NCBI RefSeq assembly: GCF_020177265.1
Contig: NZ_JAIVMC010000006.1
Coordinates: 248,001-312,000 of the forward strand
Reading direction: 5' to 3'
Length of the DNA stretch: 64,000 nucleotides
DNA from: Pseudooceanicola marinus
GTDB lineage: Bacteria; Pseudomonadota; Alphaproteobacteria; Rhodobacterales; Rhodobacteraceae
The notes beneath the pieces were generated by a model. That model did no database searches. It saw only the letters and a list, made by a program, of their open reading frames with translations, and was not told the DNA's origin. The translations under genes and the position numbers were made by a program. Within the stretch, counting starts at the first letter, position 1. Each line of letters starts with the position of its first letter. Positions 9,868 to 18,043 of this stretch are shown here, one piece after another.

Positions 9868-11418
9868 TCAGACTTCCTCGCCTGCCGACAGCCGTGACAG
9901 GAAATCCTCGGCCTCGCTCAGGATCGCCTCGCGCTTCTTGTCATCCATCCGGTCCCAAGTGCTGTAGATACGCCCCATGCGGTGATTTCCTTCGAACCGC
10001 GCGCGGTGGCGCGTCAGGAAATGCCAATAGAGCAGGTTGAACGGGCAGGCGCCCTCCCCCTGCTTCACCGTCGCCGAATAGGCGCAGCCGCCGCAGTAGT
10101 CCGACATCTTCGCGATGTAGTTGGCCGAGGAGACATAGGGCTTCGAGGCGATGACGCCGCCATCGGCAAACTGGCTCATGCCGACGGTATTGGGCGCCTC
10201 GACCCATTCGAAGGCATCGACGTAGACTGACAGGTACCACTCGTGCACCTCCGCCGGGTCGATCCCGGCCAGCAGGGCGAAGTTGCCGGTAACCATCAGA
10301 CGCTGGATGTGATGCGCGTAGCCCAGCCGCTTCGTCTGATCCACCGCGGCGCCGAGGCAGGCCATCTTCGTCGGCGCGCCCCAGTAGAGCGGCGGCAGCC
10401 CGCGCTGGTGATTCAGGGCGTTGCGGCGGGGATAACCGGGGCCTTCGCGGAAGTAGATCCCGCGCACGTATTCGCGCCAGCCGATCACCTGGCGGATGAA
10501 CCCTTCAGCCGAGCTGATTGGCACCTCCCCCGCCTCCCAGGCCGCCTGCACCGCGTCGCAGACCTCACGCGGATCCAGCAGCCCGATGTTCAGCGCGGGC
10601 GAGATCAGGGCGTGGTTCAGGTAGGGATCGTCCAGTAGCATGGCATCCTGATAGGGGCCGAAGTCCGCCAGGCGGGTCTGGACGAAATGCGTCAGCGCGC
10701 GGCGCGCCTGGGCGCGGGTCACCGGCAGGTCGAAAGGGTGCAGGTCGCCGAAATTGTCACCAAAGCGGTCCGCGACCAGCGCCAGCACCTCCTCGGTGAT
10801 CTCGTCAGGGGTGAAGGACATCGGGCCGGAGCGGAAGAGGTCCGCGCCCTCCCGGGGCGGCGGCTGGCGGTTGTCGCCGTCGAAGTTCCACTGGCCGCCC
10901 GCGGGCTGGTCGCCCTCCATCAGGTAGCCGGTCTCGCGCCGCATCTCGCGATAGAAATACTCCATCCGCAGGGATTTGCGCCCCTCGGCCCAGGCGTCGA
11001 AGCGGGCGTGGCTGGCGAGGAAGCGGTCATCCTCGCGCAGCTCCAGATCCAGCGGCAGGTCGCGCAGCGCCTCGATCAGGCGCCATTCGCCCGGCTCGGT
11101 GGCGATGACCCGTGACGTGCCCGCCTCCTCCGCCCGGCGCAGCAGCTCGCCCCCGATGCTGCCGGCGTTTTCCGGATCATCCAGCCGAGTATAAGCCACG
11201 TCCCAGCCCTGCTCGCGCAACTCCTCGGCGAAGTGGCGCATGGCCGACAGCACCAGGGCGATCTTCTTCGGATGATGGGGGACATAGCCCGTCTCGTCGT
11301 AGACCTCGGCCATGACCACGCGGTCACGGGAAGAATCCGCGCCTCGCAGGGCCGAAAGGTCGGGTGACAGCTGGTCACCCAGGACCAGGATCAGGCGGTG
11401 GGAGGTGTCGTCGGTCAT
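9868..11418 (-). CDS. iron-sulfur photolyase/cryptochrome (FeS-BCP class, PhrB/CryB-like)
   Basis: Blue-light flavoprotein of the bacterial class that includes Agrobacterium PhrB, a (6-4) photolyase, and Rhodobacter CryB. The 516-residue protein starts with the Rossmann-like antenna domain (RLILVLGDQLSPD) and has an FAD-binding helical domain. Four cysteines, C354 in KMACLGAAVDQT, C442 and C445 in DYCGGCAYS and C458 in GACPFNLLYWHF, have the same spacing that I recall for the [4Fe-4S] ligands of PhrB (350/438/441/454). The start at 11418 (MTDDTSHRLI) is chosen over a longer frame because a strong minus-strand terminator lies just upstream at 11472-11503. Whether it repairs DNA or acts as a photoreceptor cannot be told from sequence. 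Confidence 0.92.
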   Translation of the reverse strand: MTDDTSHRLILVLGDQLSPDLSALRGADSSRDRVVMAEVYDETGYVPHHPKKIALVLSAMRHFAEELREQGWDVAYTRLDDPENAGSIGGELLRRAEEAGTSRVIATEPGEWRLIEALRDLPLDLELREDDRFLASHARFDAWAEGRKSLRMEYFYREMRRETGYLMEGDQPAGGQWNFDGDNRQPPPREGADLFRSGPMSFTPDEITEEVLALVADRFGDNFGDLHPFDLPVTRAQARRALTHFVQTRLADFGPYQDAMLLDDPYLNHALISPALNIGLLDPREVCDAVQAAWEAGEVPISSAEGFIRQVIGWREYVRGIYFREGPGYPRRNALNHQRGLPPLYWGAPTKMACLGAAVDQTKRLGYAHHIQRLMVTGNFALLAGIDPAEVHEWYLSVYVDAFEWVEAPNTVGMSQFADGGVIASKPYVSSANYIAKMSDYCGGCAYSATVKQGEGACPFNLLYWHFLTRHRARFEGNHRMGRIYSTWDRMDDKKREAILSEAEDFLSRLSAGEEV

Positions 11419-11465
11419 GCAGGGACTACGCGCCGCGCGGGCGGGTGGTTCAGCCGGACAACAAA

Positions 11466-11503
11466 AGAAAACGCCGGCGCGAGAGGAGGCCCTCGCGCCG
11501 GCG
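11466..11503 (-). terminator. intrinsic terminator upstream of the photolyase gene
   Basis: A perfect 12-bp GC stem (11472-11483 with 11492-11503) and an 8-base loop, followed on the minus strand by TTTTCTTTTGTTG. It ends transcription coming from the DUF6455 genes and insulates the photolyase gene. A second hairpin without a T run (11638-11645 with 11652-11659) lies immediately after the DUF6455 stop. Confidence 0.88.
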
Positions 11504-11665
11504 CCTGCGCCGCGGGTGTCCGGTCGCCATGACCCTGTCAAAGCCGCGCCCTCCTGCGGCCGTGACAGCGGACCGAACCCGCTGCGGCGATCCCCGATGG
11601 CTCCTTCCCCAAAGAACCATGCAATCGGGATCCTGGTCCGGGCGCGATCGCGCGCCCGGGAAAAC

Positions 11666-11917
11666 TCACTTCGTGGCCAGCGCCTCGAACCAGCCGGCGT
11701 TGCGGCAGTAGCCCGGGGTGTGCTCGGCCGTCGCATGCTCGGCCTGCCACTGGGCGCAGGCGCCCGCTTCGCGGCAGGTGGCGCAGCGGATGATCGCGGC
11801 GCGGTAGCCGTTGGCGACGGACTCGTCGACCATCTTCTCGGCCATATCCAGGCCGACGCGGTCGGCCATGCCGCCCATCAGGTCGGCGTGCTTGTCAAGC
11901 TTGCTGAAAAAACCCAT
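11666..11917 (-). CDS. DUF6455 family cysteine-rich protein (second of tandem pair)
   Basis: Small protein of 83 residues with no signal peptide. It keeps the four-cysteine pattern of its neighbour: C45-x2-C48-x5-C54-x2-W and then C71-R-N-A near the C-terminus. This arrangement could hold an iron-sulfur cluster or a metal, but that is inference. AAGGAG lies 8 bases before the ATG. It sits 60 bases downstream of the paralogous gene and is probably co-transcribed from the FNR-box promoter at 12287-12328. Function is unknown. Confidence 0.75.
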   Translation of the reverse strand: MGFFSKLDKHADLMGGMADRVGLDMAEKMVDESVANGYRAAIIRCATCREAGACAQWQAEHATAEHTPGYCRNAGWFEALATK

Positions 11918-11977
11918 CTTGCGTCTCCTTCGGATCCTGGCCGCTGCGGCCTGTCCATTCCTGTTCCGTTCGCGTCG

Positions 11978-12235
11978 TCAAAGTTCGGCAAAGACCAGGG
12001 CATTCTCGCAACCGCCGATGGCCTCGGCCCGGGGAGCCTCTTCCAGTTCGGCGCGCGCCAGCCAGTCGCGGCAGGCGCAGGTCACCTGGCAGCCGCGGCA
12101 GCGGGTCACCATCTCGGCCCACTCCTGTGGGTCCAGACGTCCCTCTTCCATGGCCTGCGCGGTGTCACAGCCCAGGGCCTTGGCCATTCGCTGGACCAGC
12201 CAGTAATGCTCCGTCAGGGATCCCATGGGTTTCAT
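11978..12235 (-). CDS. DUF6455 family cysteine-rich protein (first of tandem pair)
   Basis: Protein of 85 residues, paralogous to the next gene. Cysteines are at C46, C49, C55 and C76 in the shared frame C-x2-C-x5-C-x2-W...C-x-N-A, with additional C23 and C53. The N-terminal half is helical (LTEHYWLVQRMAKALG). The gene is the first behind a minus-strand promoter with a perfect FNR-type box, so its expression probably rises at low oxygen. The biochemical function is unknown; a cytoplasmic redox or metal-binding role is a guess based on cysteines plus FNR control. Confidence 0.75.
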   Translation of the reverse strand: MKPMGSLTEHYWLVQRMAKALGCDTAQAMEEGRLDPQEWAEMVTRCRGCQVTCACRDWLARAELEEAPRAEAIGGCENALVFAEL

Positions 12236-12286
12236 CGCGCCGATCTCCGGTCCTTGTCCGTCCCGGTGTGTCCCGGGCTCCAGAGG

Positions 12287-12328
12287 GTTCTAGACTCACC
12301 CGAGGCGCGCCTCCTTGATCTCGATCAA
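12287..12328 (-). promoter_or_regulatory. FNR (FnrL)-type activated promoter of the DUF6455 pair
   Basis: TTGATCTCGATCAA at 12315-12328 is a perfect match to the FNR consensus TTGAT-N4-ATCAA. A minus-strand -10 box TAGAAC (12292-12287) lies 32 bases from the centre of the box, the spacing expected for class II FNR promoters, where the box is centred at -41.5. The predicted transcript starts near 12280, about 45 bases before the ATG at 12235. CRP/FNR relatives such as Dnr recognise similar boxes, so the exact regulator is not fixed by sequence. Confidence 0.75.
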
Positions 12329-12416
12329 GTTGACAATGGCAATCAAGTGACGCCAAGGCGCACAGGCTGAAAGCCGCCCCGAACGGGACGGCCGCGGCTG
12401 CGGACAAGGCGCGGAA

Positions 12417-14189
12417 TCAGAGCGGCCAGAAGACCAGGATCAGCGGGATCGACACGGCCACCACCAGGATTTCCAGCGGCAGGCCCATGCGCCAGTAGTC
12501 GCCGAAGCGATAGCCGCCGGGGCCAAGGATCAACGTGTTGTTCTTGTGCCCGATGGGGGTCAGGAAGGCCGAGGAGGCGGCGACGGCCACCGCCATCAGG
12601 AAGGGATCGGGCGAGACGCCGTAGGTCTGCGCCATGGAGATCCCGATCGGCGCCGCGACGATGGCCGTGGCCGTGTTGTTCAGCACGTCCGACAGGGTCA
12701 TCGTCACCACCATCAGCGCCGTCAGCACCGCCCAGGCGGGCCAGCCCTGGGTCAGGTCGACAAGACCGTTGGCGATCAGTTCCGTCCCGCCGGAGCTTTC
12801 CAGCGCCGCCCCCAGCGGGATCATCGAGCCCAGCAGGACGACCACGGGCCATTCGATATGCTCGTAAAGCTCCTGCAGCGGCACGATCCGCATCAGAAGG
12901 TAGCCGATGACGACGAAGCCAAGCGCAATGGGCAGATGCACCAGCCCGAAGCTGGCTGCGGCCACGGCCCCGGCAAAGAGGCCGATGGCGGCCCAGGTCT
13001 TGGTGTTCTCGGTCACCGCCAGGCCCCGATCGGCCAGGGTCAGCGCGCCGATGGCATCGGCCACCTGGCCGCCGGTGTCCTTGGGCACCAGCAACAGCAG
13101 CTGGTCACCGGGCTGGATTTGCGTGCGCCGCACCTGTCGGGTGATCTGCCGCCCCTGGCGCGAGATGCCCATCAGCACCGCCCGGTGCCGCCAGGACAGG
13201 CCCACGGCCATGGCGGTCTTGCCGGCAATGGCCGCATCGCGCGGCACCACGACCTCCAGCACGTCCAGGCCGTCGCCGCTGGCCTTCAGCAGTTCCTCGC
13301 GCTGGCCATCCGCAATGGCCAGGTTCAGCGCGGTGCGGAACTCGTCCAGCGCCTCGGGCAGGCCTTCGAGGACCAGCGCGTCCCCCGCCTCCAGCATGAC
13401 GTTGCGCGACCGCCCGTAGAGACGCTGACCGCCCCGGATCAGGCCCAGCACCGCCACGTCGGCCTTTTCCGCATCGTCATAGGTCTCCGACACGCGGCGG
13501 CCGATCCACTTGCTGTCCGCGGGCACGGTCAGCTCGGCCACGTATTGCGCCAATTCCTTCTCGGTCATCGGCCCGTCCTCGGGCTGCGGGATCAGGCGCC
13601 AGCCGACCAGGGCCACGAAGACGAGGCCCGCAAGCGCCGTCAGCCCGCCCACCGGGGCGAAGTCGAACATGGAGAAGCTTTCGCCCAGGCTGTCCGAGCG
13701 GATCCCGGCGATGATGATGTTGGGCGGCGTGCCGATCAGCGTGGCCATGCCGCCCAGGATGGTGGCAAAGCTGAGAGGCATCAGCGACAGGCCCGGCCCC
13801 CGCCCCGCCTTGCGCGCGGTCTGGATGTCCACCGGCATCAGCAGGGCCAGCGCCGCCACGTTGTTCATGAAGGCCGAAAGCACGCCGCCGATCCCGCCCA
13901 TCAGGGTGATATGGGCGCCCAGGTTGCGCGAGCTGTCGACCAGCGTGCGGGTGATCAGGTGCACCGCGCCCGACCGGACGAGGCCGGCCGACACCACCAG
14001 CACCAGCGCCACGATCAGCGTCGCCTCGTGACCGAAGCCCGAGAAGACCTCCTCATAGGGCACCACGCCGGTCGCGGCCCCCACCATCAACGCCGAAAAG
14101 GCAATGACATCATAGCGGAACCGTCCCCACAGCAGCAGGGCGAAGACGGCGAAGAAAAGGGCGAAGAGGATCATCTGGTCGGTCGTCAT
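12417..14189 (-). CDS. SLC13-family permease with two TrkA-C (RCK_C) domains
   Basis: Inner-membrane transporter of 590 residues in the ArsB/NhaD/SLC13 superfamily. An N-terminal membrane half carries SAFMNNVAALALLMPV and IGTPPNIIIAG, a cytosolic insert of about residues 205-390 contains two RCK_C ligand-binding domains (ADVAVLGLIRGGQRLYGRS and RAVLMGISRQGRQI), and a second membrane half has the mirrored MTLSDVLNNTATAIVAAPI and HKNNTLILGPGGYRFGDY. Substrates in the family include sulfate, dicarboxylates and other anions; the actual one is not predictable here. A paralogue of the same build lies at 28176-29960. Confidence 0.85.
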   Translation of the reverse strand: MTTDQMILFALFFAVFALLLWGRFRYDVIAFSALMVGAATGVVPYEEVFSGFGHEATLIVALVLVVSAGLVRSGAVHLITRTLVDSSRNLGAHITLMGGIGGVLSAFMNNVAALALLMPVDIQTARKAGRGPGLSLMPLSFATILGGMATLIGTPPNIIIAGIRSDSLGESFSMFDFAPVGGLTALAGLVFVALVGWRLIPQPEDGPMTEKELAQYVAELTVPADSKWIGRRVSETYDDAEKADVAVLGLIRGGQRLYGRSRNVMLEAGDALVLEGLPEALDEFRTALNLAIADGQREELLKASGDGLDVLEVVVPRDAAIAGKTAMAVGLSWRHRAVLMGISRQGRQITRQVRRTQIQPGDQLLLLVPKDTGGQVADAIGALTLADRGLAVTENTKTWAAIGLFAGAVAAASFGLVHLPIALGFVVIGYLLMRIVPLQELYEHIEWPVVVLLGSMIPLGAALESSGGTELIANGLVDLTQGWPAWAVLTALMVVTMTLSDVLNNTATAIVAAPIGISMAQTYGVSPDPFLMAVAVAASSAFLTPIGHKNNTLILGPGGYRFGDYWRMGLPLEILVVAVSIPLILVFWPL

Positions 14190-14479
14190 GACGCGACAAT
14201 AGCGCGCGCGAGAGGAAGGTCACGCGAATTGCGCGGGTCCTTGCCGCCGCCCGGACCGCGGCCCGCCCCGTCGATCGCAGCACAGGTCGGGGCACAGATT
14301 TGCATTCAACCGGCCCCGGGTGACGCTGCGGCCTTCGCCGTGGCGTATCCCCGGCAGGTTCGCCCGCTTCCCCCTCTCATACAGGTGCCTTCGGCGCGCA
14401 GTGCGGCCACCACCTTGCAGCGCCGCCCCCCTCTCGCGTATAGAGACGCGACCGAATTCAGACGCGACTGGAGGCACCG

Positions 14480-15220
14480 ATGGCCGGCCATTCAAAATGG
14501 GCGAACATTCAGCATCGCAAGGGCCGGCAGGACGCCGCCCGTTCGAAGCTTTTCTCGAAACTCTCGAAAGAGATCACCGTGGCCGCCAAGATGGGCGACC
14601 CCGACCCCGACAAGAACCCGCGCCTGCGCCTGGCGGTGAAGGAAGCGAAGTCGAGCTCCGTCCCCAAGGACGTGATCGACCGCGCGATCAAGAAGTCCCA
14701 GGCGGGGGACGGCGACGACTACGAAGAGATCCGCTATGAGGGCTATGGCCCCAACGGCGTTGCGATCATCGTCGAGGCGATGACCGACAACCGCAACCGG
14801 ACCGCCTCGACCGTGCGTTCCACCTTCTCCAAGAACGGTGGCAACCTGGGCGAGACGGGCTCCGTCGGGTTCATGTTCGACCGCAAGGGCGAGGTGGTCT
14901 ACCCCGCCTCCGTGGGTGACGCCGACACGGTGATGATGGCCGCCATCGAGGCCGGCGCCGAGGACGTGGAAAGCTCGGAAGACGGCCACGTGATCTACTG
15001 CGCCGACACCGACCTGAACGACGTGGCCACCGCGCTGGAGGAACAGCTGGGCGAGAGCGAATCGACCAAGCTGATCTGGAAGCCGACGACCACGACCGAG
15101 ATGGATCTGGAGAACATGCAGAAGCTGATGAAGCTGATCGATGCGCTGGAAGACGACGACGACGTCCAGCGCGTGACGGCCAACTTCGAGGCCTCCGACG
15201 AGGTCATGGAACAGCTCTGA
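14480..15220 (+). CDS. yebC: YebC/PmpR family protein
   Basis: Widely conserved 246-residue protein. The N-terminus [19 protein letters not shown] and the segment [19 protein letters not shown] are signatures of the family. Members were first described as transcriptional regulators, and recent work links them to translation of difficult (polyproline-like) stretches. A GGAGG ribosome-binding site lies 5 bases before the ATG. The gene stands alone, with about 290 bases of non-coding sequence before it and a terminator after it. Confidence 0.95.
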   Translation: MAGHSKWANIQHRKGRQDAARSKLFSKLSKEITVAAKMGDPDPDKNPRLRLAVKEAKSSSVPKDVIDRAIKKSQAGDGDDYEEIRYEGYGPNGVAIIVEAMTDNRNRTASTVRSTFSKNGGNLGETGSVGFMFDRKGEVVYPASVGDADTVMMAAIEAGAEDVESSEDGHVIYCADTDLNDVATALEEQLGESESTKLIWKPTTTTEMDLENMQKLMKLIDALEDDDDVQRVTANFEASDEVMEQL

Positions 15221-15266
15221 TCCGATTGCGGGCCCCGGCCCGCGCGGCATCCCCACATGACCTGAG

Positions 15267-15303
15267 ACGCCCCGGCCGCGATCCCCGCGCCGGGGCGTTT
15301 CCT
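15267..15303 (+). terminator. intrinsic terminator of yebC
   Basis: ACGCCCCGG (15267-15275) pairs with CCGGGGCGT (15290-15298), followed by TTCCTTG. It lies 47 bases after the yebC stop. Confidence 0.78.
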
Positions 15304-15467
15304 TGTGCGGCCTGCCATTTCTGCAAGGCGTGCGAACGCGCAAGGGGCGCCCCGGTTCCCGCCTCCGGCCTCCGGCGCCCGCACAGGGGCTATGCGGTTG
15401 AGGCAGTTGAACCTTCGGTCAGGACGTGATCGCAGACGGCAACACCGCCAAGAAGGGAACAGGCATC

Positions 15468-16214
15468 ATGAGCAACAACATCCAGGGCAAGGTCGTCGTG
15501 ATCACCGGGGCCTCCGCCGGCATGGGCGAGGCCGCAGCGCGCCATCTGGCCGCCGAGGGGGCCCGGCTCGTCCTCGGCGCCCGCCGGGCCGACCGGCTCG
15601 ATGCGCTGGTGGCCGAGATCGAGGCCGCAGGTGGCAGCGCCGTGGCCCGCGCCACCGACGTCTCCAGACGCGCTGATGTCGAGGCGCTGATGCAGGCGGG
15701 GCTGGACGCCTACGGGCGCATCGACGTTTTGGTCAACAACGCCGGAATCATGCCGCTGTCGATGTTCGACGCGCTGCAGGTCGAAGACTGGGACCGCACC
15801 ATCGACGTGAACATCAAGGGCGTGCTCTACGGCATCGCCGCCGTGCTGCCGCAGATGAAAGCGCAGAAGTCGGGGCAGATCCTGTCGACCACCTCGATCG
15901 GGGCGCACATGGTGGTGCCGACCACGGGGGTCTACTCGGCCACGAAACATGCGGTGAAGGCGATTTCCGAAGGGCTGCGCCAGGAACTGACGGGCCACAA
16001 CATCCGCGTCGGCATCCTGTCGCCCGGCACGGTGAAGACCGAACTGGCCAGTTCGATCCCCGGGGACGAGATGCGCGACGCGCATCAGGATTTCGTCGAC
16101 CAGCTGGGCATTCCCGCCGACAGCTATGCGCAAATGCTGGCTTTCGCGATTTCCCAGCCCGAGAACGTCGACGTGAACGAGATCCTGTTCCGTCCGACCG
16201 CACAGCAGATGTGA
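15468..16214 (+). CDS. SDR family oxidoreductase
   Basis: Classical short-chain dehydrogenase/reductase of 248 residues. The NAD(P)-binding motif TGASAGMGEA is near residue 15, NNAG near residue 90, and the catalytic serine and YxxxK lie in STTSIGAH and VYSATKHAVKA. Basic residues after beta-2 (GARRADRL) suggest NADP(H) preference. The C-terminus (VDVNEILFRPTAQQ) resembles the YdfG/clavaldehyde-reductase-like group of SDRs. The start at 15468 follows AAGAAGGGA; the frame extends 14 codons upstream without a better ribosome-binding site. The substrate is unknown. Confidence 0.88.
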   Translation: MSNNIQGKVVVITGASAGMGEAAARHLAAEGARLVLGARRADRLDALVAEIEAAGGSAVARATDVSRRADVEALMQAGLDAYGRIDVLVNNAGIMPLSMFDALQVEDWDRTIDVNIKGVLYGIAAVLPQMKAQKSGQILSTTSIGAHMVVPTTGVYSATKHAVKAISEGLRQELTGHNIRVGILSPGTVKTELASSIPGDEMRDAHQDFVDQLGIPADSYAQMLAFAISQPENVDVNEILFRPTAQQM

Positions 16215-16221
16215 TCGCCGC

Positions 16222-16243
16222 GCGGCCGGCCCTGTCCGGCCGC
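16222..16243. terminator. hairpin between convergent SDR and MORN genes
   Basis: GCGGCCGG (16222-16229) pairs perfectly with CCGGCCGC (16236-16243) around a 6-base loop, 7 bases after the SDR stop. There is no T run on either strand. Confidence 0.4.
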
Positions 16244-16316
16244 ACCCGGCCACCGGCGCAGGACGCCCCGAGCTCAGCCACGCCAGGGGCAGTTCAGCGA
16301 CCGGGGCCGCCTGCGA

Positions 16317-17813
16317 TCACTCTTCGGTCGTGGAGGCCTCGCCCTCGGCAGTGTCTTCGGCGGTGCCAGCGTCCTCGATCGCGGTTTCCTCGCCCGAGGC
16401 ACTCTGGGCGCTGCCCTCTTCCAGGACGCCGTTCACCCATTGCCCCGACAGGACCTCGCCGGTGGCATAGGTCAGCGTGCCGTCGCCCTGGCGGCGCCCT
16501 TCGACGAAGGCACCGCGATAGGTGTCGCCGTTCTTGTAGGTGGCCACGCCCTCGCCGGTCATCTCACCCTCGACCCAGTCGCCTTCATAGCTGAAGCCGT
16601 CGGGCATGGTGATCCGGCCCTCGCCGTGGCGCAGGCCGGCCTGGAAGCCGCCCTCGTAGACCATGCCGTCGGGATAGGTGGCCTTGCCCTGCCCCTCGCG
16701 CTGGCCCTCGACCCACTCGCCCTCGTAGACGTAGCCGTCGGCATCGCGCATCACGCCGTAGCCATGGTTCTGCGCGCCCTTGAAGCCGCCCTCGTAGGTC
16801 AGCCCCGACGGGAAGGTGGCCACGCCCTCGCCCTCGATCACGCCGCCGACCCAGTCGCCCTCGTAGGTGGCGCCATCGGGATAGGTGATCTTGCCCTGCC
16901 CATCGGCCAGGTCGTCGCTGAACTGGCCCTCGTAGACGGAGCCGTCGGGATAGGTCACGCGGCCCTCGCCGGCGATCTTGCCGGCCTCCCACTGGCCCTC
17001 GTAGCGGTAGCCGTCGGCGCCCACGAAGCTGCCCTGCCCCTGCCGTTGGTCAGCGACGAAGCTGCCCTCGTAGACATCGCCATTGGCATAGGTCACGCGG
17101 CCCTCACCCTCGCGCTTGCCCGCGACCAGGGTGCCTTCGTAGATGTCGCCATTGGGCTGGGTCAGCTTGCCGCTGCCCTGGATCTGGCCGTCTTCCCAGT
17201 CGCCCTCATAGGTCAGGCCGTCGGCCATGATCAGCGTGCCCGTGCCCTGGCGCTGGCCGTTGTGAATCTCACCTTCGTAGGTGGTGCCGTCGGGATAGGT
17301 GATCTTGCCGATCCCCTCCTTCACGCCGTTCACCCAGTCGCCGTCGTAGATATACCCGTCGGGGTTCTCCATCCGGCCGCGGCCGTCGTGCATGGCGTTG
17401 CGGAAACTGCCCTCGTAGCGCACGCCGTTGGCGTAGTTGGCGATGCCCTCGCCGGTGATCTTGCCGTCGACCCATTCGCCTTCATAGGTGCCGCCATCGG
17501 AAAAGGTGATCTTGCCGAATCCCTCCGGCTTGCCCTTGGCGAACTCGCCCTCGTAGACCGATCCGTTGGGGAAGGCCGCCCGCCCCTGGCCGCGGATCTC
17601 GCCCGCCACCCATTCGCCGGTATATTCGTAGCCATTGGGCAGCCGGTAGGTGCCGAAGCCGTCCTGCAGCCCGTCCCGGAAGGTGCCCTCGTAGACCCCG
17701 CCATCCTCGTATTGCTTGGTCTGGACGGTGTCGTCCTGCGCGGCCACGGTGCCCGCCACCAGCGCCAGGCCGAGCGTGCCGGCCACCAGAAAGCTTTTCA
17801 GAACCTGCGTCAT
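16317..17813 (-). CDS. exported MORN-repeat protein (about 18 repeats)
   Basis: A 498-residue protein with a signal peptide (MTQVLKSFLVAGTLGLALVAGTVAAQ, cleaved near AAQ-DD). Residues 38 to about 460 consist of consecutive 23-residue MORN repeats of the form xxYEGxWxxGxxxGxGxxxxxDG; I count 18 complete copies and one partial. The acidic, Ser/Glu-rich tail is unique. Position 7 of the repeat alternates between Trp and Phe/Leu/Ile, showing a 46-residue two-repeat unit. MORN repeats form elongated beta-hairpin rods and in other systems mediate binding or dimerisation; a periplasmic or surface role here is inferred from the signal peptide. AGGGAG precedes the ATG. It is divergent from nadE. Confidence 0.88.
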   Translation of the reverse strand: MTQVLKSFLVAGTLGLALVAGTVAAQDDTVQTKQYEDGGVYEGTFRDGLQDGFGTYRLPNGYEYTGEWVAGEIRGQGRAAFPNGSVYEGEFAKGKPEGFGKITFSDGGTYEGEWVDGKITGEGIANYANGVRYEGSFRNAMHDGRGRMENPDGYIYDGDWVNGVKEGIGKITYPDGTTYEGEIHNGQRQGTGTLIMADGLTYEGDWEDGQIQGSGKLTQPNGDIYEGTLVAGKREGEGRVTYANGDVYEGSFVADQRQGQGSFVGADGYRYEGQWEAGKIAGEGRVTYPDGSVYEGQFSDDLADGQGKITYPDGATYEGDWVGGVIEGEGVATFPSGLTYEGGFKGAQNHGYGVMRDADGYVYEGEWVEGQREGQGKATYPDGMVYEGGFQAGLRHGEGRITMPDGFSYEGDWVEGEMTGEGVATYKNGDTYRGAFVEGRRQGDGTLTYATGEVLSGQWVNGVLEEGSAQSASGEETAIEDAGTAEDTAEGEASTTEE

Positions 17814-18043
17814 GGTTTCTCCCTGAACCCGCCGTTTCGCTGGGCCCGTTCCGTCGGTGCGGCGGCCTTGCTGGTCTGGCGAAAACCTATGCGACAGGGA
17901 AAAGGGGGGCAACGCCTTTCGCCAAATCGCCTTCCCCTCGGCGGGTCTGACCGCTAAGCAGGCCCCGACCCGCGCGCGTGCCATCGCCGCGGACCACGTA
18001 GACAGGACGACACAGCGCCGGTCCCCGGCCGCAAGGAGGTCAC

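Noticed and set aside
11419-11736. Longer N-terminus of the photolyase frame reaching 11736
   Set aside because: It would read through the strong terminator at 11472-11503 and into the DUF6455 gene; the family begins with the RLILVLGDQLSPD segment.
12329-12345. Second FNR-like site TTGACAATGGCAATCAA next to the perfect box
   Set aside because: The half-sites are separated by 7 instead of 4 bases and the first ends in C. TTGACA might be a plus-strand -35, but no plus-strand gene follows.
12546-14639. Plus-strand open frame of 697 residues opposite the SLC13 gene
   Set aside because: Composition is His/Gln/Arg-rich without motifs; the minus strand encodes a clear transporter, and the frame also runs into yebC.
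16450-17740. CRISPR-like or satellite DNA repeats
   Set aside because: The periodicity of 69 bases is that of coding MORN repeats, with synonymous variation between units and no identical direct repeats with unique spacers. The same applies to the 51-base period at 42630-43840.
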